56,239 bases of DNA from an uncultured Lachnospiraceae bacterium (GTDB lineage Bacteria; Bacillota; Clostridia; Lachnospirales; Lachnospiraceae), in the NCBI GenBank assembly GCA_947567595.1, contig CANOMQ010000028.1, positions 1 through 56,239 of the forward strand, written 5' to 3'. Both the position numbers and the translations under genes were made by a program. This document shows, one piece after another, positions 17,107 to 26,009 of this stretch (position 1 is the first letter of the stretch; each line of letters opens with the position of its first letter). Under the pieces are notes generated by a model, which did no database searches, was not told the origin of the DNA, and worked only from the letters and a program-made list of their open reading frames with translations.

Positions 17107-18492
17107 GTGAATATCAAATCAGACAAACGAACCAATTTATTTGAAACCGTGCCAATCCCGAAGGCGGTTGTGACGCTGTGCGTGCCGACGATTATCAGCT
17201 CCCTTGTCATGGTACTGTATAATCTGGCGGACACGTACTTTGTGGGAATGCTAAACGATCCGGTGCAGAACGCGGCGGTGACGCTTGCAGGACCGGTGCT
17301 TCTTGCCTTTAACGCGGTCAACAATTTATTTGGCGTGGGAACCTCCAGCATGATGAGCAGGGCGCTTGGGCGAAAGGATTTTGACACGGTTCACAAAAGC
17401 TCGGCGTTCGGGTTTTACTGTGCGCTGTTTTGCGGTGTTGTGTTTTCACTGCTTTGTACCATCGGGAAAGCTCCGCTGCTGGCGCTTCTCGGGGCAGATG
17501 ATGTGACAACGAATGCAACCTCTGCTTACATGCTGTGGACGGTTTCGTGTGGTGCGGTGCCAGCCATCTTAAATGTGGTCATGGCATATCTGGTGCGTTC
17601 GGAGGGGGCGTCGCTCCATGCAAGCATTGGGACGATGAGCGGCTGCCTGTTAAATATCGTGCTCGATCCGATTTTTATCCTGCCGTGGGGCTTGAACATG
17701 GGCGCGGCAGGCGCGGGACTTGCGACCTTTTTATCAAACTGCGTGGCGTGTCTGTATTTCTTTGTACTGTTGCATGTGAAAAGGAATAGCACATGCGTTT
17801 GCATTAAGCCGCGTGTGTTCTGCCTGCAAAAGGAGATTGTGCTTGGCGTGTTCGGGGTAGGTATTCCGGCTTCGATACAAAACCTGCTGAACGTGACCGG
17901 CATGACGATTTTAAATAATTTCACGTCATCATTTGGCGCGGACGCGGTGGCGGCGATGGGAATTACACAGAAAATCTACATGGTGCCGATGTATGTCTGC
18001 ATGGGCATTTCCCAAGGAATCATGCCGCTTGTCAGCTATAATTACGCCAGTGGAAACCGTAAGCGCATGAAATCGTCGATTGTCTTTTCGGGCTGTATCA
18101 GCGTCGGCTTTATCACGGCGGCGGCACTGTTTTTCTTTGTGGGCGCGGACGGTGTCGTGCGGTTTTTCATGGATAACGCCTCGATTATCGGGTTTGGCGT
18201 GCGGTTTATGAGGGGTTTTTGCCTAGGGTTGCCGTTTTTGTGCATGGACTTTTTGGCAGTCGGTGTTTTTCAGGCGCTTGGCTATGGGAAAAAGGCGCTT
18301 GTGTTTGCGATTATGAGAAAAATCGTGTTAGAGATACCGGCGCTGTTTCTTCTGAACGCGCTGTTTCCGCTTTACGGACTTGCGTATGCGCAGTTTTGCG
18401 CGGAGTTTGTGCTCGCGGTGGCGGCGGTGGTGGAGCTTTTGCTCATCTTTAAAAATGCAGACAGGAAAACGGAAGAGCTTGAGGATGTGTAA
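17107..18492 (+). CDS. MATE family efflux transporter
   Basis: A multidrug/oligosaccharidyl-lipid/polysaccharide superfamily exporter with about twelve membrane helices in two homologous halves. The first half begins TVPIPKAVVTLCVPTIISSL and includes LYNLADTYFVGML, GVGTSSMMSRALG; the second includes FGVGIPASIQNLLNVTGMTI and MGISQGIMPLVSYNYASGN. Substrate unknown. The GTG at 17107 is chosen because GGAG lies 9 nt upstream; an ATG at 17092 would add five residues. It lies 37 bp behind rpe. Confidence 0.93.
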   Translation: MNIKSDKRTNLFETVPIPKAVVTLCVPTIISSLVMVLYNLADTYFVGMLNDPVQNAAVTLAGPVLLAFNAVNNLFGVGTSSMMSRALGRKDFDTVHKSSAFGFYCALFCGVVFSLLCTIGKAPLLALLGADDVTTNATSAYMLWTVSCGAVPAILNVVMAYLVRSEGASLHASIGTMSGCLLNIVLDPIFILPWGLNMGAAGAGLATFLSNCVACLYFFVLLHVKRNSTCVCIKPRVFCLQKEIVLGVFGVGIPASIQNLLNVTGMTILNNFTSSFGADAVAAMGITQKIYMVPMYVCMGISQGIMPLVSYNYASGNRKRMKSSIVFSGCISVGFITAAALFFFVGADGVVRFFMDNASIIGFGVRFMRGFCLGLPFLCMDFLAVGVFQALGYGKKALVFAIMRKIVLEIPALFLLNALFPLYGLAYAQFCAEFVLAVAAVVELLLIFKNADRKTEELEDV

Positions 18493-18556
18493 GGGAACTT
18501 ACCATCATTACCATCAGCATGGATTAAAATATGGTCAGCAATAATATAAAGAAAGG

Positions 18557-18585
18557 CGAAAAGCCTTGTAAATCAAGGCTTTTCG
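18557..18585 (+). terminator. Perfect hairpin between MATE gene and ychF
   Basis: CGAAAAGCCTTG / CAAGGCTTTTCG is a 12-bp perfect stem with a TAAAT loop. The T-tract is inside the right arm rather than after it, so it may be a bidirectional terminator or a processing site. It ends 17 bp before the ychF ATG. Confidence 0.6.
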
Positions 18586-18602
18586 GATAGGTATATCGTA
18601 TT

Positions 18603-19700
18603 ATGAAACTAGGGATAATCGGACTTCCGAACGTCGGAAAAAGTACATTATTTAACTCACTGACAAAAGCGGGCGCCGAGTCGGCAAACTATCCGTTCTG
18701 CACCATTGACCCGAATGTGGGCGTGGTGACGGTGCCGGACGAGCGGATTAAGCGTTTGGGCGAGCTGTACCACACCAAAAAGGTAACGCCTGCCGTGATT
18801 GAGTTTGTGGACATAGCGGGGCTTGTGAAGGGCGCGTCGAAGGGCGAGGGGCTTGGAAACCAGTTCCTTGCAAATATCCGTGAGGTGGACGCAATTGTGC
18901 ATGTGGTGCGTTGCTTTGAGGACAGCAATATTGTACATGTTGACGGAAGCATCAATCCGCTTCGGGACATTGAAACCATTAATTTGGAGCTGATTTTTTC
19001 GGATATTGAAATCTTGGAGCGCCGCATTGCAAAGGTATCAAGGGGCGCGAAAAACGATAAGGCACAGGCGAAGGAGCTTGCACTTGTGGAGCGTATCAAG
19101 GCGCATTTGGAAGAGGGGAAGCTTGCAAAAAGCTTTGTCACGGACGACGAGGAGGAGACGCTTTGGAGAAACGGCTATAACCTGCTTACGGACAAGCCTG
19201 TCATTTTTGCGGCGAACGTGGCGGAGGACGACCTTGCGGACGACGGCGCGGCGAATGCGGGCGTGAAGGCAGTGCGGGAATATGCCGCGGGCGAGGGCTT
19301 TGGCGTTTTTGTCATCTGTGCGCAGATTGAGCAGGAGATTGCGGAGCTTGACGACGATGAGAAACAGATGTTCTTGGAGGATTTGGGATTAAAAGAATCG
19401 GGTTTGGATAAACTGATTGCAGCAAGCTATTCACTTTTGGGATTAATCAGTTTCCTGACGGCGGGCGAGGACGAGTGCCGCGCATGGACGATTAAGGTCG
19501 GGACAAAGGCGCCGCAGGCGGCGGGAAAAATCCACACGGATTTTGAGCGTGGGTTTATCCGTGCGGAGGTTGTCAACTACGAGGATTTGCTGGAGAACGG
19601 TTCCCTTTCCGCAGCACGGGACAAGGGGCTTGTCGGCTTGGAGGGAAAGGATTACGTGGTAAAGGACGGGGACGTAATTTTATTCCGGTTTAATGTATAA
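18603..19700 (+). CDS. ychF: Redox-regulated ATPase YchF (Obg family)
   Basis: An Obg-family P-loop protein that prefers ATP and associates with ribosomes. The 365-residue protein starts MKLGIIGLPNVGKSTLFNSL (G1), has FVDIAGLVKGASKGEGLGN (G3), a coiled-coil insertion about 130-200, NVAEDD in place of NKxD (the family's altered G4), and a C-terminal TGS domain (ECRAWTIKVGTKAPQAAGKI and DYVVKDGDVILFRFNV). Length matches the family. Its short leader holds the perfect hairpin at 18557. Confidence 0.97.
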   Translation: MKLGIIGLPNVGKSTLFNSLTKAGAESANYPFCTIDPNVGVVTVPDERIKRLGELYHTKKVTPAVIEFVDIAGLVKGASKGEGLGNQFLANIREVDAIVHVVRCFEDSNIVHVDGSINPLRDIETINLELIFSDIEILERRIAKVSRGAKNDKAQAKELALVERIKAHLEEGKLAKSFVTDDEEETLWRNGYNLLTDKPVIFAANVAEDDLADDGAANAGVKAVREYAAGEGFGVFVICAQIEQEIAELDDDEKQMFLEDLGLKESGLDKLIAASYSLLGLISFLTAGEDECRAWTIKVGTKAPQAAGKIHTDFERGFIRAEVVNYEDLLENGSLSAARDKGLVGLEGKDYVVKDGDVILFRFNV

Positions 19701-19747
19701 CACATTCGGTTTTTGGTTTGCAGATTGTGTAAGATTGGAGGATTGTC

Positions 19748-20638
19748 ATGGGGATAAACGACATCGCCTTTCCGCATCTTGGAATTTATTTGGAGAATGT
19801 TCCAAAGAGCTTTTCGGTATTTGGGATTCAAATTGCGTTATATGGTCTGATTATCGGTATCGGCATCATCTGCGGGGTGCTGATGGCAGTGCATATCGCA
19901 AAGCTTGAGAAGATGGATTCCGACATTATTTGGGATTTTGCCATTTATGCCGTGATTTTTTCCGTAGTTGGCGCGCGTATTTATTATGTCGTTTTTTCGT
20001 GGGATTTGTATAAGAACAACCTGTTAAGTATTTTTAACACGAGGCAGGGCGGGCTTGCAATCTACGGGGGCGTGATTGGCGCGTTTGCGACGCTGTTTGT
20101 GTATTGTAAAATCAAGAAGCTTTCGCCGTATCAGATTGGCGACTGCGGCGTGTACGGGCTGGTGCTCGGGCAGGTTATCGGGCGTTGGGGAAATTTTTTC
20201 AACAGGGAGGCGTTTGGAAGCTTTACGGACTCGCTGTTTGCAATGCGTCTTCCGTTTGACGCGGTGCGCGCATCGGATATTGCACAGTCGCATTTGGACG
20301 GAATGGTACAGATGGCTTCGGACGGCGCCGTAAATTTTATACAGGTGCACCCTACGTTTTTATATGAAAGCATTTGGAATTTGTGTCTGCTGATTGTCAT
20401 GCTGCTTTGGCACAAGCACAAGAAATACCACGGGCAGATGTGCCTGTTTTATTTGGGCGGCTATGGGCTTGGCAGGTTTTTTGTCGAGGGGCTGCGCACA
20501 GACCAATTGCTCATTCCCCATACGCAGATTGCGGTGTCGCAGGTGCTGGCGGCTGTGATGTTTGTGTTCGCGGTGGCGCTAAACGCATATATCCGTTATG
20601 TTCTTACAAAGGATTTGAAAAACGAGACAAGGTCATAA
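19748..20638 (+). CDS. lgt: Prolipoprotein diacylglyceryl transferase
   Basis: Transfers diacylglycerol from phosphatidylglycerol to the lipobox Cys of prolipoproteins. The 296-residue membrane protein shows the signature GRWGNFFNREAFGSFTD (usual RxGNFxNxE), ARIYYVVFSWD, GGLAIYGGVIGA and QVHPTFLYESIWN, with about seven membrane segments. AGATTGGAGG lies 8 nt before the ATG. The lipoprotein substrate-binding gene downstream at 21722 is one likely client. Confidence 0.96.
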   Translation: MGINDIAFPHLGIYLENVPKSFSVFGIQIALYGLIIGIGIICGVLMAVHIAKLEKMDSDIIWDFAIYAVIFSVVGARIYYVVFSWDLYKNNLLSIFNTRQGGLAIYGGVIGAFATLFVYCKIKKLSPYQIGDCGVYGLVLGQVIGRWGNFFNREAFGSFTDSLFAMRLPFDAVRASDIAQSHLDGMVQMASDGAVNFIQVHPTFLYESIWNLCLLIVMLLWHKHKKYHGQMCLFYLGGYGLGRFFVEGLRTDQLLIPHTQIAVSQVLAAVMFVFAVALNAYIRYVLTKDLKNETRS

Positions 20639-20670
20639 AATCATTCCCCTTTTTGCTGGTGCTGCATATG

Positions 20671-20713
20671 ATAAAACAAGGCAGACTTGGCGAACAGGGG
20701 GATTTTGTTTTAT
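20671..20713 (+). promoter_or_regulatory. Inverted repeat around the ylmC start
   Basis: ATAAAACAA (20671-20679) pairs with TTGTTTTAT (20705-20713), which runs up to the ATG and encloses the GGGGGA ribosome binding site in a 25-nt loop. It could modulate translation of the small gene. Weak, and not tested against chance. Confidence 0.3.
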
Positions 20714-20939
20714 GAAATATAGTGAATTTAAGAAAAAGGAAGTCATCAGCATTAAGGACTGCAAGCGGCTTGGGCATGTGTGTGACCTTGAGATTGACGA
20801 GTGCAAGGGGTGTATCTGCAAGATTATGGTGCCGGGCTGCAAGGGGCTTTGGTCCATGCTTACGGACGATTCTAAGATTGTCATTCCGTACAGTTGTATC
20901 CGTCAGGTGGGACCGGACTTGATTTTGGTCGATATTTAG
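20712..20939 (+). CDS. YlmC/YmxH family sporulation protein
   Basis: A 75-residue PRC-barrel protein beginning MKYSEFKKKEVISIKDCKRL, followed by GHVCDLEIDECKGCICKI and ending VIPYSCIRQVGPDLILVDI, the pattern of the small YlmC/YmxH family linked to sporulation in Firmicutes. Molecular role unknown. The GGGGGA site is 10 nt upstream of the ATG. It lies between lgt and nrdR. Its presence supports a spore-forming host. Confidence 0.9.
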   Translation: MKYSEFKKKEVISIKDCKRLGHVCDLEIDECKGCICKIMVPGCKGLWSMLTDDSKIVIPYSCIRQVGPDLILVDI

Positions 20940-21043
20940 CGCGGGCTGGAAACGGAAGAAATAGGTTGACATAAGCGGTAAGCAAATTTATACTAAAAGA
21001 GAAGAAAACCAAGAAACCATCCGTGTTACAGGGAGGAAAACAA

Positions 21044-21493
21044 ATGAAATGTCCTTTTTGCAGCCATGAAAATACAAGGGTAATCGACTCAAGACCGGCA
21101 GACGAGAACAACTCCATTCGCAGGCGGCGTGTGTGCGACGAGTGCAGCAAGCGGTTTACGACGTATGAGAAAATCGAGACCATTCCGCTGATTGTCATGA
21201 AAAAGGATAACAACCGCGAAGCGTATGACCGTTCGAAAATCGAGGCGGGGATTTTGCGGGCGTGCCATAAAAGACCGGTCAGCGCCGACAGCATCAACCT
21301 GCTTGTCGATGCCGTGGAGACGGAGATTTTTAACCGCGAGGAAAAGGAAATACAGAGCCGCGACATTGGCGAGCTGGTGATGAATAAGCTCAAGGATTTG
21401 GACGCCGTGGCGTATGTGCGGTTTGCGTCTGTTTACAGGGAGTTTAAGGACATCAACACGTTTATGGACGAGTTGAAGAAGGTGTTGGAATAG
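21044..21493 (+). CDS. nrdR: Transcriptional repressor NrdR
   Basis: Represses ribonucleotide reductase genes in response to ATP/dATP. The start at 21044 follows GGGAGGA and gives the usual beginning MKCPFCSHENTRVIDSR with an N-terminal zinc ribbon (CPFC and CDEC), RRRVCDECSKRFTTYEKIE, then an ATP-cone (VMKKDNNREAYDRSKIEAGI) up to VYREFKDINTFMDEL. The 149-residue length is standard. It stands 104 bp behind the ylmC gene. Confidence 0.97.
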   Translation: MKCPFCSHENTRVIDSRPADENNSIRRRRVCDECSKRFTTYEKIETIPLIVMKKDNNREAYDRSKIEAGILRACHKRPVSADSINLLVDAVETEIFNREEKEIQSRDIGELVMNKLKDLDAVAYVRFASVYREFKDINTFMDELKKVLE

Positions 21494-21552
21494 GGACGTT
21501 TGGGCGGATTTTTTTGTATGGAATAAAATACAACTTTGTGTGAGAAAAACCT

Positions 21553-21580
21553 TGTTTTTTTCCGCTTTTTTGTATACAAT
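21553..21580 (+). promoter_or_regulatory. Promoter of the ABC importer operon
   Basis: TTGTTT (21553-21558) and TACAAT (21575-21580) with 16-bp spacing, in a T-rich stretch. Transcription would start near 21587, giving a leader of about 135 nt. Confidence 0.5.
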
Positions 21581-21586
21581 TTAGTC

Positions 21587-21695
21587 AGGCTAAGAGACAG
21601 TACGCAATGCGGCGATACGCGGTGCGACTGTACTTCATGCCGTTTGTGCCGCCGGACATGAGAATGCTTCGGGTGGGCATACTACAACTAAATAC
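21587..21695 (+). promoter_or_regulatory. Structured 5' leader of the ABC importer operon
   Basis: Three consecutive stems fill the leader: ACAGT-CGCA-GCG / CGC-TGCG-ACTGT (21597-21632, with small bulges), CATG-CCG / CGG-CATG (21636-21660), and ATGC / GCAT around TTCGGGTGG (21664-21680). A possible enclosing pair ATTTAGT / ACTAAAT (21579-21585 / 21687-21693) would make a four-way junction, but its 5' arm lies at the predicted start site. No T-tract follows, so control, if any, would act on translation. No known riboswitch class was recognised. Confidence 0.4.
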
Positions 21696-21721
21696 AGTAG
21701 AATAAAAAGGAGTAAAAAAAC

Positions 21722-23347
21722 ATGGCTAGGAGAGGAAAAAATGTTCTTTTCGTAAGTATGTTACTTACACTGACTATTGCACTGGGCGGATGCGCAGGTG
21801 ATAAGGAGGCGAAAGGCTCTGATCAGATTGCACAGTCACAGACGACTGCTGCTGCGGGCACGGAAAATTCCGGTACGGAGAAGGAGAGTGCGGCGCAGGA
21901 GACGGAAGCTGTGGCGGACTCGCACATCACAATTGGTATTCCACAGGATTTGGACAGTCTTGTGCCAAGCCTTTCACAGGGCGCGGGGACACAGGAAATC
22001 CTGTTTAATATCTATGAGGGCTTAATCAAACCCGACAGCGACGGCAATCTTGTCCCTGCGGTAGCAAGCGATTACACAATGTCGGAGGACGGACTGACGT
22101 ACACCTTCACATTGCGCGATGGAATACAGTTCCATAACGGGAACCCTGTTACGGTGGCGGACGTGAAATATTCGATTGATACCTGCGCCGGTTTAAATGG
22201 GGGAGAGCCTGTTATATCGGCGTTTTCTAATATTGAGAGCGTGGAGACGCCCGACGATAAGACGGTTATTATTACGCTGAAAGAATCAAGCAGCTCGTTT
22301 CTTGCAATCCTTGCGACGGTCGAGGCGGCGGTTGTGCCTGCGGACGTGGCGGATTTGCAGAATAATCCGGTCGGTACGGGACCGTACAAGTTTGTATCAC
22401 GTTCCTTGCAGGAGAATGTGATTTTGGAGCGGTTTGACGCTTACTGGGGAGAGCCTGCGCACATTAAGGACATTACGTTAAAGGTAATTGCGGACGCGGA
22501 TTCGATTGTGATGAATCTTGAGGGCGGCGCGGTTGATTTGGTGGCAAGGGTTTCGACGGCACAGGCGGCGGAGCTTAGCGACAGCTTTGAGGTGATTGAG
22601 GGAACCATGAATTTGGTTCAGGCGGTTTATCTGAACAATCAGGTGGCACCGTTTGACAATGAGAAGGTAAGGCAGGCGTTGTGCTATGCGGTGAACAAGC
22701 AGGAAATTCTTGATTTTGTTTCGGACGGAAAGGGAACGCCGGTTGGCAGCAGTATGTTCCCGGCGTTTGGGAAATATTATATTGAGGAACTCAATGATAC
22801 GTATTCGACGGATATTGAGAAGGCGAAGGCACTGCTTGCGGAAGCAGGGTATGCGGACGGATTCAGTTTTACGATGAAGGTGCCTTCGAACTATCAGCAG
22901 CATATTGACACGGCGCAGGTGGTTGCGGAGCAGTTAAAGCAGATTGGCGTGACGGCAAATATTGAGCTGATTGAGTGGGAAACATGGCTGAGCGATGTGT
23001 ATCAGGGACGCGATTTTGAGGCGACGCTTGTGGGCGTGGACGCGTCAACGCTTACGGCGGGCGCAATGCTCTCAAGGTTCCGCTCGGACGCGCACAATAA
23101 TTTTATCAATTATGACAATGCGGATTTTGACGCCGCGTATGCGAACGCGCTTGCGGCGGAGGCGGCTTCGGACGATGAGAAGGCGACGCAGTATTATAAG
23201 GAATGCGAGACCATTCTTGCGGACACGGCGGCGAATGTTTATATTCAGGACATGTGTGAGCTAGTGGCGGTGAGAAAGGGCTTTGGGGGATATACGTTTT
23301 ATCCGCTTTACATTCAGGACTTTTCAAAGCTTTATCTGACGGATTAA
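21722..23347 (+). CDS. Peptide/nickel-type ABC transporter substrate-binding lipoprotein
   Basis: Family 5 extracellular solute-binding protein (OppA/DppA/NikA fold). A lipoprotein signal with LTIALGGCAG places the lipid Cys at about residue 23. A Thr/Ala/Glu-rich linker follows, then ITIGIPQDLDSLVPSLSQ, IYEGLIKPDSDGNLVPAVAS, TYTFTLRDGIQFHNGNPV, NPVGTGPYKF and VRQALCYAVNKQEI, all typical of the family. Length 541 is usual. The ligand (di- or oligopeptide, or metal chelate) cannot be told. RBS GGAG at 21709. First gene of the importer operon. Confidence 0.93.
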   Translation: MARRGKNVLFVSMLLTLTIALGGCAGDKEAKGSDQIAQSQTTAAAGTENSGTEKESAAQETEAVADSHITIGIPQDLDSLVPSLSQGAGTQEILFNIYEGLIKPDSDGNLVPAVASDYTMSEDGLTYTFTLRDGIQFHNGNPVTVADVKYSIDTCAGLNGGEPVISAFSNIESVETPDDKTVIITLKESSSSFLAILATVEAAVVPADVADLQNNPVGTGPYKFVSRSLQENVILERFDAYWGEPAHIKDITLKVIADADSIVMNLEGGAVDLVARVSTAQAAELSDSFEVIEGTMNLVQAVYLNNQVAPFDNEKVRQALCYAVNKQEILDFVSDGKGTPVGSSMFPAFGKYYIEELNDTYSTDIEKAKALLAEAGYADGFSFTMKVPSNYQQHIDTAQVVAEQLKQIGVTANIELIEWETWLSDVYQGRDFEATLVGVDASTLTAGAMLSRFRSDAHNNFINYDNADFDAAYANALAAEAASDDEKATQYYKECETILADTAANVYIQDMCELVAVRKGFGGYTFYPLYIQDFSKLYLTD

Positions 23348-23386
23348 TGTGTTTTTGGAACGGTTATCGAAAGAGGTGGCAGGGAT

Positions 23387-24337
23387 ATGAAATATGCGTT
23401 GAAAAAATTTGCGGCAATGCTTGTGACGATTTTGTGCATTTCGTTTCTTGTCTATCTTGCCTTTGATCTGATACCGGGCGACGCGGCGCTTGCGGCGCTC
23501 GGTACCGATGTGGAGCCGGAGCGCTTAGCGGCGCTGCGGGAGGAAATGGGGTTGAACAGACCTTTTTTGGAGCGTTATTTTGACTGGCTGACAAGCTTTT
23601 TGCGGGGAAATTTTGGCACGTCCTACAAGTACAAGCTGCCTGTGGCGGATATGATTGTGTCAAAGCTACCCGTGACGGTCATTATGGCGCTTATTTCTTT
23701 TGCAATGATGACGGCTGTGTCACTGCCGGTTGGCATTTATACGGCAAAGCACAGCGGGGGGCGCATTGACCGTGTGATTACGGTGGTCAATCAGGTGATG
23801 ATGTCGGTGCCGCACTTTTTTATGGGGATACTGATTACGTATGTGTTTGGCATGGTGCTAAAACTCTTTACACCGGGCGGGTTTGTGTCGTACAAGGTCG
23901 ATTTCTGGGGATTTCTTTCGTATATCCTGTTTCCCTGTGTCGCAATCGCACTGCCCAAAATTGCGATGTCGGTGAAGCTCCTTCGCGGTTCGTGCATTGG
24001 CGAGGCGAAGAAGGATTATGTGCGGACGGCGTACAGCAAGGGGAACAATACGAACAAGGTTTTGTACGGGCATGTGCTCAAAAACGCGATGATTCCGGTC
24101 ATCACGCTTTGGGGCATGACGCTTGCGGACATGCTGGTCGGAAGTATTGTGATTGAGCAGGTGTTTAACATTCCGGGAATCGGGCGCATTCTTCTGACCT
24201 CGATTTCGTACCGGGATTATCCTGTGGTGGAGGCGATTATTGTGCTGATTGCTTTTGTGGTGGTGGCAACGAATTTCTGCGTGGATCTGATTTACGGCAT
24301 GATTGATCCGCGTATCAATGTTGGAGCGGAATCATGA
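23387..24337 (+). CDS. ABC transporter permease, DppB/NikB type
   Basis: The 316-residue membrane protein has an N-terminal helix (KFAAMLVTILCISFLVYLAF), a periplasmic-side loop with MGLNRPFLERYFDWL and GNFGTSYKYKLPV, and the cytoplasmic EAA loop KKDYVRTAYSKGNNTNKVLYGHVLKNAMIPV, which contacts the ATPases. Six membrane helices are expected. Its stop overlaps the start of the second permease. Confidence 0.93.
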   Translation: MKYALKKFAAMLVTILCISFLVYLAFDLIPGDAALAALGTDVEPERLAALREEMGLNRPFLERYFDWLTSFLRGNFGTSYKYKLPVADMIVSKLPVTVIMALISFAMMTAVSLPVGIYTAKHSGGRIDRVITVVNQVMMSVPHFFMGILITYVFGMVLKLFTPGGFVSYKVDFWGFLSYILFPCVAIALPKIAMSVKLLRGSCIGEAKKDYVRTAYSKGNNTNKVLYGHVLKNAMIPVITLWGMTLADMLVGSIVIEQVFNIPGIGRILLTSISYRDYPVVEAIIVLIAFVVVATNFCVDLIYGMIDPRINVGAES

Positions 24338-25149
24338 GTTTAGGGAAATGGATTGGAAAAAAGTATCCTGTGAATGTTATCATCGGCATGGTGATAACGG
24401 GTGTTATGCTATTGCTGATTGTGATGAGCTTTTTTTATACGCCATATGACATCACCAAAATGGACAGCGCGTCAAAGCTTGCGGCGCCCTCTTTGTGCCA
24501 CCTGATGGGCTGTGACAATTTTGGCAGGGATATTTTTTCGCGCGTGTTAAAGGGAATGCAGAACACGTTTGTCATCGCGCTTTTAACGGTGATTATCGGT
24601 ACAACGGGGGGCGTGTTGATTGGGGCATTTACCGGGTTTTTCGGCGGCTGGCTGGACGAGGTGCTCATGCGGATTATTGACGTGGTGTTTGCGTTTCCGA
24701 GTATTTTACTCGCACTGGTGTTTGTGAGCATTTTCGGAACGGGCAGGTACAATGTGGTGGCGGCGCTTGGCGTGGCGTTTATTCCGAGCTTTGCGCGGAT
24801 TGTGCGCGGGGAGTTTATCAAGTACCGCGAGATGGATTATGTGAAGAGCGCAAGGCTTGCGGGGGTGGGCAGGCCGCGTATTATTTTTGTGCATATCCTG
24901 CCGAATACGTTTCCTGTTTTAACGTCGTCGGTGATGATTGGGTTTAACAATGCGGTGCTTGCGGAGGCGGGCATGAGTTATCTGGGGATTGGCGTGCAGC
25001 CGCCTGACGCGAGTCTTGGCAGTATGCTTTCGGAGTCGCAGACGTATCTGTTTTCCGCGCCGTGGTATGCGGTTTTTCCGGGGCTGATGATTATTCTTTT
25101 GGTGCTTGGATTTTCGCTGCTTGCGGACGGGATTAAGGCGAACGCGTGA
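24334..25149 (+). CDS. ABC transporter permease, DppC/NikC type
   Basis: The 271-residue partner permease has HLMGCDNFGRDIFSRVLKG, the usual DppC region, GFFGGWLDEVLMRIIDVVFAFPS and the EAA loop YVKSARLAGVGRPRIIFVHI followed by LPNTFP and EAGMSYLGIGVQPPDASLG. ATGA overlap with the first permease indicates coupling. Together with the neighbouring ATPases it would form one importer. Confidence 0.93.
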   Translation: MSLGKWIGKKYPVNVIIGMVITGVMLLLIVMSFFYTPYDITKMDSASKLAAPSLCHLMGCDNFGRDIFSRVLKGMQNTFVIALLTVIIGTTGGVLIGAFTGFFGGWLDEVLMRIIDVVFAFPSILLALVFVSIFGTGRYNVVAALGVAFIPSFARIVRGEFIKYREMDYVKSARLAGVGRPRIIFVHILPNTFPVLTSSVMIGFNNAVLAEAGMSYLGIGVQPPDASLGSMLSESQTYLFSAPWYAVFPGLMIILLVLGFSLLADGIKANA

Positions 25150-25176
25150 AATTTTGGCAAAACGGGGGATTTGCGT

Positions 25177-25971
25177 ATGCTGTTGGAGGTAAAGGATTTA
25201 AATATTGAATTTCATGACCATGACGTGCCGGAGCGGGTGGTGCATGATGTCAGCTTTTCGCTTGACGAGGGGGAAATCCTTGGCATTGTGGGCGAGTCGG
25301 GTTCGGGGAAGTCGATGACGGCGATGGCGATTGCGGGGCTTTTAAAACGGCATGACGTGGAGAAGAAGGGCACGATTTTTTTTGAGGGCGCGGAGCTTCT
25401 ACATGCGTCGCGCGCGCAGCTTCGCAAAATACAGGGGAATGATATCGGGATTATTTTTCAGGAGCCGATGACGTCGCTTAATCCTGTCAAGCGGATTGGC
25501 TGGCAGGTGGAGGAGAGTCTGAAAATCCATAGACCGGACATGAGCCGGGGAGAGAGGAAGCGTCGTGCGATTGCGGCGCTTTCGGACGTGGAGCTGCCAA
25601 ATCCCGAGCAGGTTTACGCAAAATATCCGCATGAGCTTTCGGGCGGTATGCGCCAGCGCGTGATGATTGCGTCGGCGATGATTTGCGAGCCGAAGCTTTT
25701 GATTGCGGACGAGCCGACGACGGCACTTGATGTGACAATTCAGCTGCAGATTGTAAAGCTCTTGCAGCGGCTGAACAGGGAAAAGAAGATGGCGGTTTTG
25801 TTTATTTCCCATGATTTGAGCCTTGTGAAGCGGCTTTGCGACCGGATTGTCGTTATGCAGAACGGGGATTTGGTGGAGCAGGGGAGCGCGCAGGAGATTT
25901 TTGAGCGTCCGCGGGAGCAGTATACGAAGGAGCTGATTGACGCGATACCGCGGTTGGAGAAATTAGGGTAG
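25177..25971 (+). CDS. ABC transporter ATP-binding protein, DppD/NikD type
   Basis: One of two ATPases of the importer. Walker [14 protein letters not shown]-loop [16 protein letters not shown], signature [12 protein letters not shown], Walker [14 protein letters not shown] and the H-loop [16 protein letters not shown] are all present. The ATG at 25177 is chosen over TTG 25171 because GGGGGA is 9 nt upstream. The 264-residue protein lacks the long C-terminal oligopeptide-transporter Fe-S extension (ends IPRLEKLG). The partner ATPase is not adjacent, being separated by about 2.7 kb of unrelated genes. Confidence 0.92.
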   Translation: MLLEVKDLNIEFHDHDVPERVVHDVSFSLDEGEILGIVGESGSGKSMTAMAIAGLLKRHDVEKKGTIFFEGAELLHASRAQLRKIQGNDIGIIFQEPMTSLNPVKRIGWQVEESLKIHRPDMSRGERKRRAIAALSDVELPNPEQVYAKYPHELSGGMRQRVMIASAMICEPKLLIADEPTTALDVTIQLQIVKLLQRLNREKKMAVLFISHDLSLVKRLCDRIVVMQNGDLVEQGSAQEIFERPREQYTKELIDAIPRLEKLG

Positions 25972-26009
25972 AATTTTGGGAAGGTATGTTTGACGGGAGG
26001 GAACAGGCG

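Noticed and set aside
18689-19141. Long minus-strand open frames inside ychF and similar core genes
   Set aside because: Ser- and Cys-rich shadow frames produced by the GC bias of the core; no ribosome binding sites or recognisable domains.
21579-21693. NiCo or other metal riboswitch upstream of the ABC importer
   Set aside because: The four-way-junction idea fits, but the conserved core motifs of the NiCo class were not matched and the 5' P1 arm lies at or before the predicted transcription start.
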